Below, piece after piece: positions 24,676 through 32,071 of a stretch of 61,349 nt of DNA. Location: contig CANDAG010000023.1 in assembly GCA_947382625.1 (NCBI GenBank), positions 1-61,349 on the forward strand, in the 5' to 3' direction. The position numbers and the translations under genes were made by a program. A model generated the notes under the pieces. That model saw only the letters and a program-made list of their open reading frames with translations. It made no database searches and was not told the origin of the DNA. The stretch is from an uncultured Lachnospiraceae bacterium (GTDB lineage: Bacteria; Bacillota; Clostridia; Lachnospirales; Lachnospiraceae). Numbering within the stretch: position 1 is the stretch's first letter; the number at the start of each line of letters is the position of its first letter.

Positions 24676-26310
24676 CTAAGAGGTTACCGGCTGCAAGTCG
24701 TACACCCGGGTAAACTGTTTCTTCCGCTCCGGGGTGAGGTGGTGGCTGACCAGGATCAGAGTCAGTTCCGGGTTGGCCAGCAGGCTCTTTTCCACAATGT
24801 CTGCGTTCTTCTGATCAAGGGCGCTGGTGCCTTCGTCCACCAGGAGGATGGAGCGGTCATGGATCAGAGCGCGGGCGATGGCTACCCGTTGCTTTTGCCC
24901 GCCGGAAAGGTTGCCGCCCTCTTCGCCCGCGATGGTGTCCAGACCCTCAGGCAGGGAGGCCAGATCATCAGACAGGGCACTGTCACACAAAGCTTTTTCC
25001 AGCTGCTCGTCCGTAAACATTTCACCCAGAGTAATGTTGTCTCGTATGGTGGAATTGAACAGGAACACGTTCTGCTCAATGTAGCTTATCTGCTTTTGAA
25101 GCTGCTCCGGGGTGAATTCCCTGGCATCTTTTTCGTCAAAGTGAATGGCTCCGCTGTAGTCCGGCAGCCATCCCAGCAGGAGCTTCAGCAGCGTGGACTT
25201 TCCGCAGCCGGAGGGGCCGGTGAGGGCGTATTTGCCGCCTTTTCTGAATTGGAGGGACAGATCCTGCAGGATGGGACGCTCACCATACCGGAAGCTGAGG
25301 TTCTCCACGGTGATGGCGCTGCTTACCTGTTCCAGTCCGGTGTCAGTTTTGATCCGGGCAGTATCGGCGTGTCCGGTGATCTTTTCAAAATATGGTCTGG
25401 CGGAAGAAAAGGACAGGAGCAGTCCAGCCATACCTCCCAAACCACTGAAGAGCATTCCGCACAGGTTGCCGCCTGCCGCCAGAGAACCTGCCTGGGTATA
25501 GCCTCCTATGGCCAGAAGGCCCACCAACCCGGTGATAAGCAGCTGGCAGAGAATGTTGACGCAGCCCACTCCGGCTCCTACAAAGCCCTTCACATAGGCA
25601 AGACGAAATCTGGGCTTTTCAATCTGATCGCTGGCCCGTCGGGAACCATCGGCAAACCGCCTGTCCTGACCAAAAGCCCGCAGTACATCCCAGCCGGAGA
25701 GCAGATCCTTAAACATGCCTGTGGCCGACGCCTGTTCTTTGGCGCAGGCATCGCCCAGCTGCTCCATTCTTTTGTTGAAAAGCTGGGGGACAAACACCAT
25801 CACCAGCGTAGTAGCCAATGCTGCCAGCAGCAAAAGCCAGTGGATGAACAGCAGTGCCAGTATACTGAATACTGCGGTGGCTGCGGCCTGGGCAAACTCA
25901 TAAAACGGTTTCCAGGCCAGATTTTCTATCTGGTTTACGTCGTTGGTGAAGCGGGAGAGATATTCCCCTGTAGTGGCGCTGTGGTATTGACCATAGTCCA
26001 TATCGATCAGGGTAGCGGCCATATCGTCCCGAATAGCATTGTTCAGCTTGCAGATCACCCATCCCTGCAGAAATTCTTTCAGGGCGCTGATCGCCATGAT
26101 CAGGAACCATGCTCCTGTTAAAATGAGCATCCAGAGAGCCAGCCCGTCCAGATCCCTCTCGAATACCCGTTGAAAAACCTCTGCCGTAATCAGGCTGGTG
26201 GCCGCCTGTATCCCGCAGACGAGCAGAAGCGGCAGCAGGGATAACAGAACAGAGCCTTTGAAGCGATTAAGGTAGTGTGTCATAGTTGCGGCGGTCTCTT
26301 TCTTTTTCAT
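24676..26310 (-). CDS. ABC transporter, fused membrane and ATP-binding domains (exporter type)
   Basis: A 544-residue half-transporter. Residues about 18-300 are an ABC exporter membrane domain with six predicted helices (for example SVLLSLLPLLLVCGIQAATS and LWMLILTGAWFLIMAISAL). Residues about 330-540 are the ATPase: Walker A GPSGCGKST, Q-loop IEQNVFLF, signature LSGGQKQR, Walker B ILLVDEG, with a D-loop TSALD and H-loop SHH. It should work as a homodimer, or with an unlinked partner, to export a drug, lipid or peptide. The ATG at 26310 follows GGAGGAG and lies one base after the regulator's stop, so the two are translationally coupled. The base composition is more GC-rich than the following genes, a possible sign of transfer. 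Confidence 0.9.
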   Translation of the reverse strand: MKKKETAATMTHYLNRFKGSVLLSLLPLLLVCGIQAATSLITAEVFQRVFERDLDGLALWMLILTGAWFLIMAISALKEFLQGWVICKLNNAIRDDMAATLIDMDYGQYHSATTGEYLSRFTNDVNQIENLAWKPFYEFAQAAATAVFSILALLFIHWLLLLAALATTLVMVFVPQLFNKRMEQLGDACAKEQASATGMFKDLLSGWDVLRAFGQDRRFADGSRRASDQIEKPRFRLAYVKGFVGAGVGCVNILCQLLITGLVGLLAIGGYTQAGSLAAGGNLCGMLFSGLGGMAGLLLSFSSARPYFEKITGHADTARIKTDTGLEQVSSAITVENLSFRYGERPILQDLSLQFRKGGKYALTGPSGCGKSTLLKLLLGWLPDYSGAIHFDEKDAREFTPEQLQKQISYIEQNVFLFNSTIRDNITLGEMFTDEQLEKALCDSALSDDLASLPEGLDTIAGEEGGNLSGGQKQRVAIARALIHDRSILLVDEGTSALDQKNADIVEKSLLANPELTLILVSHHLTPERKKQFTRVYDLQPVTS

Positions 26311-26311
26311 G

Positions 26312-27181
26312 CTATTCTTTCTCCTCCCATGTTTCTCCCCGGAATAAAGGTACATCATCATCATATAATAAAACATAATTCATTTTTGGCTGTATAAGTG
26401 CCCTGGCCAGGTACAAAAATGGCACAAAAGCCAGGGGATTTATCAGTTGATAAGCCCTGACCTCCCCCTCAGCCAACTCCAGCTCCAGAACCTGCAGGAT
26501 GCTGAGCTCCGCCAGATCATCCAATAGTGCCTGAACCTGTTCTATGGGGAGATGGCACTGCCTGGCTACCACCTCCGGCACAAAGTATCGGATCTTTCGG
26601 CTGGACAGGCCATCTAGCAACTCCAGACAGCCGGGCTTTGCCAGAAGTTCAAACAGCCGGCGGTACTCACTTTTGGAAGCAAGCCATTTAGCGTAACCGC
26701 ATGCCGGTTCCGGCCAGAGGGTAACAAAGCTCATGTCCTCGGCGTGCACGTCCAGCAGGATACCACCGCCGTGCCGCAGTTTACTGTACATCAGGGAGTC
26801 ATCAGATACTTCCGGATGACAGCTTTCCAGGTAGCCCATGTCAGGCAGATCATATCCATCAGGTAGAAAATGCTTGATAGATGACCAGACCAGGCGGCAA
26901 AATTGCTCCATCCGCTCCTCGTTGGGAAAGCCCCGCAGCCAGCGGCCTACTGCATCCTCCACCTTCACCTGTTCTTCCTTCTCCTGGCCAAACAAGGTGT
27001 CAATGGACACCCCTAACCGCTTTGCAATATCGGGCAACAGCGTGATATCTGGCGCACCGCCGCACTCCCAGCGGCTCACCGCCTGGGCGCTGATGCCAAC
27101 AGCCCTGCCCAGTTCCTCCTGGGTCAGCCCTGCGGCCTTTCTATATTTGGCGATCTGCTCGCCCAACAGGTTATTATCCAT
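26312..27181 (-). CDS. XRE family transcriptional regulator
   Basis: A 289-residue protein. Residues 8-62 form a classical HTH_3 domain (IAKYRKAAGLTQEELGRAVG then ISAQAVSRWECGGAPDITLL), ending in the usual LGVSIDTLFG. The rest (about 75-289) is a larger sensor region with a winged-helix-like part near 205-260 (FVPEVVARQCHLPIEQVQAL); I do not recognise its family. Start ATG at 27181 has AAGGAGGTT upstream; an earlier in-frame ATG has none. It is the first gene of an operon with the ABC exporter and is transcribed from the promoter at 27271-27299, which it probably regulates. Confidence 0.88.
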   Translation of the reverse strand: MDNNLLGEQIAKYRKAAGLTQEELGRAVGISAQAVSRWECGGAPDITLLPDIAKRLGVSIDTLFGQEKEEQVKVEDAVGRWLRGFPNEERMEQFCRLVWSSIKHFLPDGYDLPDMGYLESCHPEVSDDSLMYSKLRHGGGILLDVHAEDMSFVTLWPEPACGYAKWLASKSEYRRLFELLAKPGCLELLDGLSSRKIRYFVPEVVARQCHLPIEQVQALLDDLAELSILQVLELELAEGEVRAYQLINPLAFVPFLYLARALIQPKMNYVLLYDDDVPLFRGETWEEKE

Positions 27182-27193
27182 AACGGAACCTCC

Positions 27194-27355
27194 TTGAGTT
27201 GATTCCCGTCGGCAATGAGTCATAACTATTCAGCCAGGTGGCTGCCAGCATCGGGATATTGACTGGCTTCATTGTAGCGAAACTCTGACTTGTGTGCAAG
27301 GCATGGAAGCTTGAGAGAAAACAATTAGGATTTGTTTTTACAATGTTGGAGGGGA
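27194..27355 (-). repeat. Promoter-region repeat, copy 1 (upstream of XRE-ABC operon)
   Basis: About 160 bp that match 28976-29111 in the same orientation. The best-conserved core runs from GGGATATTGACTGGCTTCAT to GTTGGAGGGGA with only a few changes over about 100 bp. On the minus strand it contains TTGCAC-17-TACAAT (complement of 27294-27299 and 27271-27276). Both copies sit directly upstream of a minus-strand gene. Confidence 0.85.
27271..27299 (-). promoter_or_regulatory. Promoter of XRE-ABC operon
   Basis: Minus strand: -35 TTGCAC (complement of 27294-27299), 17-bp spacer, -10 TACAAT (complement of 27271-27276). The same promoter with TTGCAT recurs in copy 2 at 29027-29055, which supports function. 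Confidence 0.75.
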
Positions 27356-27500
27356 GTGGAAAAGCTGCTGTCCATGTTAGTTATATTGTTTTGTATTGCG
27401 CTTTGAGGGGATACACAGTATAATATACCGTATTAATATTCACTTAGAGTGGATAAGTAAATTTTATATGAATCCATGAAAAAACAGGAGGGACAATCAT

Positions 27501-27842
27501 ATGCCCATCAGAGTAGATGATTTGTTAAAACAATATGTGAATAAAATAAAGGGAATCTATGGAAATCATTTAAAGACAGTTATATTGTACGGTTCTTATG
27601 CACGTGGGGATTACAGAGAAGATTCTGATATTGATATTATGATTTTGCTTAACATCACAGATTTAGAAATTGAAAACTATGGACATAAACTGTCAGATAT
27701 GACTTATGATTTCAATATGGATCATGATGTGGATATTAAGCCTATTGCAAAATATGACAAGCATTTTAGATATTGGTTAAAGGCATATCCATTTTATGCA
27801 AATGTTGAACGAGAGGGGATAAAACTGTATGAAGCAGCATGA
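27501..27842 (+). CDS. MNT-type nucleotidyltransferase domain protein (putative antitoxin)
   Basis: A 113-residue minimal nucleotidyltransferase. The active-site motif G-S-x(n)-D-x-D is intact: LYGSYARGDYREDSDIDIMI at about residues 33-52. A third acidic position is likely in DVDIKPI near 76. MNT proteins paired with HEPN ribonucleases act as antitoxins that AMPylate the toxin. Here the HEPN partner follows directly (overlap of 14 bases) but is broken. AGGAGGGACA precedes the ATG. The region is AT-rich. Confidence 0.88.
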   Translation: MPIRVDDLLKQYVNKIKGIYGNHLKTVILYGSYARGDYREDSDIDIMILLNITDLEIENYGHKLSDMTYDFNMDHDVDIKPIAKYDKHFRYWLKAYPFYANVEREGIKLYEAA

Positions 27843-28177
27843 TGAAGGAAATAGATTTGATTTAATGAAATACAGACTGGAAACAGCAAAAAGCGATTCA
27901 TGCTCTTGATGAAAAAGCATATAAAAGGCATAAAGATGCTCTGGGAAGTTTTAACAGGGAGTATGTAAAAACTGAGGTTTTCCCCAGAGAGATAGGTGAA
28001 AAAATTTCACGGGCAGAAGAAATCCGGCATGCAAGTGACTACGATGATTTTTATATTGCTACGAGAGAGAAATCACAGGAACAGATTGAAACAGCAGAAG
28101 AATTAATAGAAATAATTGAGAAATATTGTGAAAGCAAAGTAGGAGAGGAATTATGTGGGGGAAATAACAATGGGTAG
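27829..28177 (+). pseudogene. HEPN domain gene (toxin partner of MNT), internally deleted and frameshifted
   Basis: The reading frame starting at 27829 (MKQHDEGNRFDLMKYRLETA KSD) stops at 27907. A second frame from 27902 to 28177 continues with ALDEKAYKRHKDALGSFNRE then FPREIGEKISRAEEIRHASD YDDFY and QIETAEELIEIIEKYC, the C-terminal two thirds of a HEPN (PF05168-like) protein. Compared with family members of about 125-135 residues, roughly 30 residues containing the usual ...NRAYYAIFHA... helix are missing at the junction near 27900. The toxin is therefore almost certainly inactive while its MNT partner is intact. Confidence 0.8.
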
Positions 28178-28498
28178 ATCTAGGAAAGACAATGTACCTA
28201 TTATCTTTCCGTGGAGCGTACAGTGTTCGACAAATTGAATCGGTTTTGGCTTGTGTTTTAGCTTTGGTTAGATAACATGAGTATAGTAAAGCTGTTCCCC
28301 TACATATGCGTCATTAGATTTTATTAAAGGTAGTATATGCATTGTCAAACAATAGCTGATAATGTTCTTTGAGAAGACTGTAGAGCTACTGATTCCATGG
28401 GAGAAGATACTATATTTAATTATGTACATCCAAACAACGAAGGGATGATTTAATTTCTTCGTTGTTTGAATGTACCGTTTTGAACATGATTGAAATTT
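28178..28498. other. Intergenic stretch without a recognisable gene
   Basis: An AT-rich 321-bp segment between the broken HEPN gene and the convergent Cys-rich gene. It holds only the inverted repeat at 28424-28475. No reading frame resembles a known family. Confidence 0.6.
28424..28475. terminator. Large inverted repeat, likely 3' end of the Cys-rich gene
   Basis: GTACATC-CAAACAACGAAG pairs with CTTCGTTGTTTG-AATGTAC around a 14-base loop; the inner 12 bp are perfect and the outer GTACAT/ATGTAC extend it. It lies 23 bp after the stop of the minus-strand gene at 28499. No strong T run follows on either strand, so terminator function is likely but not certain. Confidence 0.5.
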
Positions 28499-28954
28499 CT
28501 ATAAATCAATTTCATATATACAAGATTTTCCATCCCTTATAATGGGGCGTATTACTTTTGTATGTACCTCTTTGCCTACTACTTTTGAAAACATACTTCG
28601 GGCAAATTGTTCAGAACAATTACATAAGGATTTAGGAATGTCATTGCCTGTTTGTTTTAAGGTACTTGCGACTGGACAAACACAGAAATCTTTATTTTCA
28701 TCAACAAAAATTTTTTTACCATCTTCTGAAAATTTAATTATCCATCCCCAATTTTTATTTAGAAAGTTAATAAAACCATGTAAATCTCCTATATAATTTT
28801 TTACAATATTATCCATATCATTTTTATCATAATGATATTTTGCACAATAGGTAAATACTCCTTTACCAGTTTTTCCTTCATCAATTGCTTTAAGTAAATT
28901 ATTTTGCCATGCTAAACTAAATTCTAAGTCTAAATCCATAAATAATACATCCAT
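28499..28954 (-). CDS. Cysteine-motif protein, DUF6144-like (V4R-related)
   Basis: About 151 residues. The C-terminal part carries the pattern FCVCP ... SLCNCSEQFARSMFSKVVGK then GKSCIYEIDL. This C-x-C-P ... L-C-x-C-x-x-x-F ... G-x-x-C-x-[FY]-x-I layout is known from small clostridial proteins grouped near DUF6144 and the 4-vinyl reductase/V4R-like fold, thought to bind a ligand or metal; the function is unknown. The start is uncertain: ATG at 28954 has GAAGGA almost touching it, and ATG at 28939 is the alternative. Its upstream region is a second copy of the promoter repeat found before the XRE-ABC operon. Confidence 0.6.
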   Translation of the reverse strand: MDVLFMDLDLEFSLAWQNNLLKAIDEGKTGKGVFTYCAKYHYDKNDMDNIVKNYIGDLHGFINFLNKNWGWIIKFSEDGKKIFVDENKDFCVCPVASTLKQTGNDIPKSLCNCSEQFARSMFSKVVGKEVHTKVIRPIIRDGKSCIYEIDL

Positions 28955-28975
28955 TCCTTCCAAGATGGATTCTCT

Positions 28976-29111
28976 TTGAGTTGATTTCCGTGAAGTGACT
29001 GCCTGCATCGGGGATTGACTGGCTTTATTGTAGCGAAACTCTGACTTGTATGCAAGGCATGGAAGCTTGAGAGAAAACAACCAGGACTTGTTTTGACAAT
29101 GTTGGAGGGGA
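28976..29111 (-). repeat. Promoter-region repeat, copy 2 (upstream of Cys-motif gene)
   Basis: Direct repeat of 27194-27355, shorter by about 25 bp near its left end. On the minus strand it holds TTGCAT (complement of 29050-29055), a 17-bp spacer and TACAAT (complement of 29027-29032). Confidence 0.85.
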
Positions 29112-29165
29112 AGGAGACAGGGTGATAGCTGTGACATCAGCGTATAATCAAAGTTACTCATTGTA

Positions 29166-29201
29166 CTAAATATTTTTGCCACAATCGGCAAAAATATTTA
29201 G
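29166..29201. promoter_or_regulatory. Perfect 15-bp inverted repeat upstream of DUF4143 ATPase (candidate operator)
   Basis: CTAAATATTTTTGCC and GGCAAAAATATTTAG with a six-base centre (ACAATC), ending 12 bases before the ATG at 29214. I recall similar palindromes in front of related ATPase genes in clostridia, which would suit autoregulation or an mRNA structure covering the ribosome site. Confidence 0.6.
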
Positions 29202-29213
29202 TGGAGCAAGAAG

Positions 29214-30177
29214 ATGGAAATAAATAGAGATGTATACTTGAACAGGCTAATTAATCGAAAACACAATGGATTTGTTAAGGTGATTACCGGTATCAGGAGG
29301 TGCGGGAAATCCTATTTGCTTAATACATTATTCTATAATCATTTGATGGAATGCGAAGTGCCGGAAGACCATGTGATTTTATTTGCATTTGAATCAGCAG
29401 ATTACGGATAAAGAGATGTATTATCTTTTACTTGATGAGGTGCAGAACCTTGGAGCATTTGAGTCTGTGCTAAATGGTTTTCTGCGGAAAAAGAATTTGG
29501 ATGTGTACGTAACCGGTAGTAATTCCAGGTTTCTGTCAAAGGACATTCTGACAGAGTTTGAAGGACGTGGGGACGAGATACATGTATTGCCTTTATCTTT
29601 TTCCGAGTATTTCGGTGCGTATGATGGAAGTAAGGATGAGGCTTTTGATGATTATTCTGTATTCGGAGGGCTTCCGGCAGTAGCATTCATGAGAACGGAA
29701 GAGCAGAAATCTGCTTATCTTACAACGCAAATGCAGAATTTATATTTGCGGGATGTTATCAATCGCTATCATTTGCAGGAGGACTGTGCAATTGGTGAGC
29801 TGCTGGATGTTATTTCATCCGGAATATCTACTTTAACTAATCCGAGAAAACTATCAGCAACCTTTGCATCAGTGAAGCGAACAACGATCAGTGAAGTTAC
29901 GGTTGATAAATACATTGAACATATGGAAGATGCTTTTATGATCAATCGCGTGAAGCGGTATGATGTAAAGGGCAGAAAGTATTATATTCAGTCAGCTTAT
30001 GCAATTCCGGACGAGAATAAATATAAACAGGAAACACAGCCCTTTGATAAGACGAATGATTCTTTTAAAAAGATAATTCTTGTAGAAAAAAGTATGAAGC
30101 CGAGAAGAGACGAGAAGGGGTATGTCATGATGGGCGTAAAGGAGTTTCTGTTGGATGTGAATAGTCTGGAATGTTGA
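29214..30177 (+). pseudogene. AAA family ATPase with DUF4143, decayed
   Basis: Two frames cover the gene. 29214-29411 encodes the N-terminus with a Walker A motif (ITGIRRCGKSYLLNTLF) and stops early. 29383-30177 continues with Walker B (MYYLLLDEVQ), sensor region DVYVTGSNSRFLSKD, LPLSFSEYF and DUF4143 helices (FGGLPAVAF...). Compared with family members of about 430 residues, some 40-50 residues are missing between the two frames. A second deletion of about 100 residues is in frame at RVKRYDVKGRKYYIQSAYAI, where a KYY motif from the middle is joined to the later KYYIQSA motif. The nuclease-like part is thus lost. A perfect palindrome lies just upstream. Confidence 0.8.
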
Positions 30178-30220
30178 AGATGTAAAATCAAGGCATCTGT
30201 TACGTTGGAGGAAATACAGC

Positions 30221-30934
30221 ATGTTTTCGTATGAAGAGATACAAAGGTATAATGAAACAGATATTCAAATTTATAAATATATTGTATCAAATTTTGATAA
30301 AATCCAATACATGACGATCAGAGAACTTGCAAAAGAGATTCAGGTATCTACTTCTACAGTATTACGCTTTTGTAACAAAAATAATTGTGGCGGGTATGCT
30401 GAATTTAAGGATGCTCTGAAAAAGGAGATTACTTTGCAGAAAAACTGTCAGCCTATGGAAGATCTGCAGGAGCTTTCGGATTTTTTTGCAAGAGCAAATT
30501 CAAGCGCCTTTGAAGAGAAATTATTATTTGCGGTTGATGTTCTCAGAAAGGCGGATCTGATCATTTTTACAGGGATGGGTTCGTCAGGGGCATTGGCAAA
30601 CTACGGGGCAAGATATTTTTCCAATATGGGGCATTTTGCCGTGGGAATGGAAGATGTTTTATATCCCATAGAATCATTCCATTGGAAAAATACAGTTGTA
30701 ATAGCACTTTCAGAAAGCGGTGAAACAGAAAGGCTGATGGAAGCGATCAATCAGTTTAAGCAAAAGAAATGCTGTGTTTTAAGTATTACCAACTCCCCAC
30801 GGTCGACTTTGGCTAAATTATCGGACTGGAATTTTTCCTATAATCTGAATACAAAACGCATGAATGGGGGATATAACGGAACAACACAGGTTCCGGTTAT
30901 TTTTGTCATTGAGGCGCTGGCAAAAAGAATATAA
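30221..30934 (+). CDS. RpiR/MurR family transcriptional regulator
   Basis: A 237-residue regulator. Residues about 1-75 are the HTH_6 domain (MTIRELAKEIQVSTSTVLRF then CNKNNCGGYAEFK). Residues about 95-237 are a SIS phosphosugar-binding domain with IFTGMGSSGALANYGARYF near 112 and VIALSESGETERLMEAI near 158, the usual sites for a sugar phosphate. Its ligand and targets are unknown. GGAGGAAATACAGC precedes the ATG. A strong stem-loop follows 3 bases after the stop, so it is a single-gene unit. Confidence 0.9.
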   Translation: MFSYEEIQRYNETDIQIYKYIVSNFDKIQYMTIRELAKEIQVSTSTVLRFCNKNNCGGYAEFKDALKKEITLQKNCQPMEDLQELSDFFARANSSAFEEKLLFAVDVLRKADLIIFTGMGSSGALANYGARYFSNMGHFAVGMEDVLYPIESFHWKNTVVIALSESGETERLMEAINQFKQKKCCVLSITNSPRSTLAKLSDWNFSYNLNTKRMNGGYNGTTQVPVIFVIEALAKRI

Positions 30935-30937
30935 GGA

Positions 30938-30974
30938 AACAGCCTGTTACTTGACTTGTAACAGGTTGTTTTCT
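30938..30974 (+). terminator. Terminator of the rpiR-type gene
   Basis: AACAGCCTGTTAC pairs with GTAACAGGTTGTT around TTGACTT, with TTTTCT at the end. Confidence 0.85.
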
Positions 30975-30997
30975 ACTATAAGACAGGAGGTGACATT

Positions 30998-31603
30998 ATG
31001 ACAGAATTAGAAAAATGTATGGCAGGAGAATGGTACGATTGCCATGATAAAGTCTTTCTGGATTTAAAAAGAAATGCGAGAAAACTGTTACAGGAATATA
31101 ATGCCCTTGCTTATGAGCAAAAGGAAGAAAAAACGGAAATTCTGAAACAATTATTTGGGGGAATTGGCACGAATGTATCTGTTGGCCTGCCCTTTATCTG
31201 CGATTATGGAAAGAACATTCATATAGGAAATAATGTATCTGTCAATATGAATTGTACCTTTGTGGACTGCAACAAAATAGTGATTGGCGATAACGTGTTG
31301 ATCGCTTCAAATGTACAGCTTTATACAGCGACACACCCGGTTGAATTATCTGAAAGATTAACGCCGGGCTGGAACCTGAATGATGAGAGATATTTTTGCC
31401 GTACTTATGCACTCCCGATCACCATCGGAAATGGCTGTTGGTTAGGCGGCGGTGTGATTGTATTGCCGGGTGTGACAATAGGCAATGGTTGTGTCATAGG
31501 CGCTGGAAGCGTTGTGACAAAAGACATACCGGAAAATTCACTGGCAGTGGGCAACCCCTGTCATGTGATACGGAAGATTAACGGTCAGGGGGCAACGGTC
31601 TGA
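30998..31603 (+). CDS. Sugar O-acetyltransferase (LacA/Maa type)
   Basis: A 201-residue left-handed beta-helix acetyltransferase. The N-terminal maltose-acetyltransferase helix region MTELEKCMAGEWYDCHDKVF is present. Hexapeptide repeats run from about residue 65 to 185 (IHIGNNVSVNMNCTF, IVIGDNVLIASNVQLY, ITIGNGCWLGGGVIV, VTIGNGCVIGAGSVVT). The catalytic histidine is in YTATHP near residue 110. It transfers acetyl from acetyl-CoA to a hydroxyl of a sugar such as maltose, glucose or a galactoside. AGGAGGTGAC precedes the ATG. The gene is just downstream of the RpiR regulator but separated by a terminator. Confidence 0.92.
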   Translation: MTELEKCMAGEWYDCHDKVFLDLKRNARKLLQEYNALAYEQKEEKTEILKQLFGGIGTNVSVGLPFICDYGKNIHIGNNVSVNMNCTFVDCNKIVIGDNVLIASNVQLYTATHPVELSERLTPGWNLNDERYFCRTYALPITIGNGCWLGGGVIVLPGVTIGNGCVIGAGSVVTKDIPENSLAVGNPCHVIRKINGQGATV

Positions 31604-32071
31604 AATGCTATCAAAGCTATCGCCGCCTGGCTGACATAAGGATGACAGGCGAGGCCTGCTATCCGTTGTTAGTATAAGGACAGTTGTGGAGCGTTCTGTC
31701 CATTGTTTATCGAGTAATATATATGATTTTCGGCCAAGCGTCAAGAAATGTTTTTGTTTTGGTGCTTGTATTGATGTGAAAAATGGGTTGATACATTCCT
31801 CAGCCCGTGTTACAATATTTTGCAAAGCAAACGATTTCTTCCGGCGAGCGATGAACAACGCCGTGTCTGAAAAGTATCCTAATTCTTTACTTCTTGAAAT
31901 CCTGCTTTTAAGACCCACAATCATTTTAAATATGGCAGGAAACAGAACGGGAATGGATATTGTATTACAAAGCACGATGGCTACTCCTATAACTGCAAAG
32001 CAAGCCCCTATGCAAAACAGATTCTCGAAAGCACATTGCTTTTTTCCTGCCCAGAAGGAGGAAAATTGCAT
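31604..32071. other. Intergenic stretch with repeat and possible gene remnant
   Basis: A 468-bp segment. It contains a copy of the 38-nt palindromic repeat at 31633-31670. Open frames exist on both strands; the minus-strand one includes a hydrophobic stretch near 31920-32000 that could be a relic of a membrane protein, but no family is recognisable and there are no ribosome sites. I see no supported gene. Confidence 0.5.
31633..31670 (+). repeat. 38-nt palindromic dispersed repeat, copy a
   Basis: GACATAAGGATGACAGGC then GAG then GCCTGCTATCCGTTGTT. The 11-bp stem GGATGACAGGC/GCCTGCTATCC has one mismatch. It has the same length and ends as copies at 36511-36548 and 50553-50590. Confidence 0.8.

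Noticed and set aside
24625-26121. Open frame of 498 codons on the plus strand
   Set aside because: It is antisense to the ABC transporter, whose Walker and signature motifs are clear, and its translation is Gln/Gly-rich without family similarity.
32036-32071. Upstream ATG for the Rpn-type gene
   Set aside because: It has no ribosome site, whereas AGAAGGAGG lies before the ATG at 32072.
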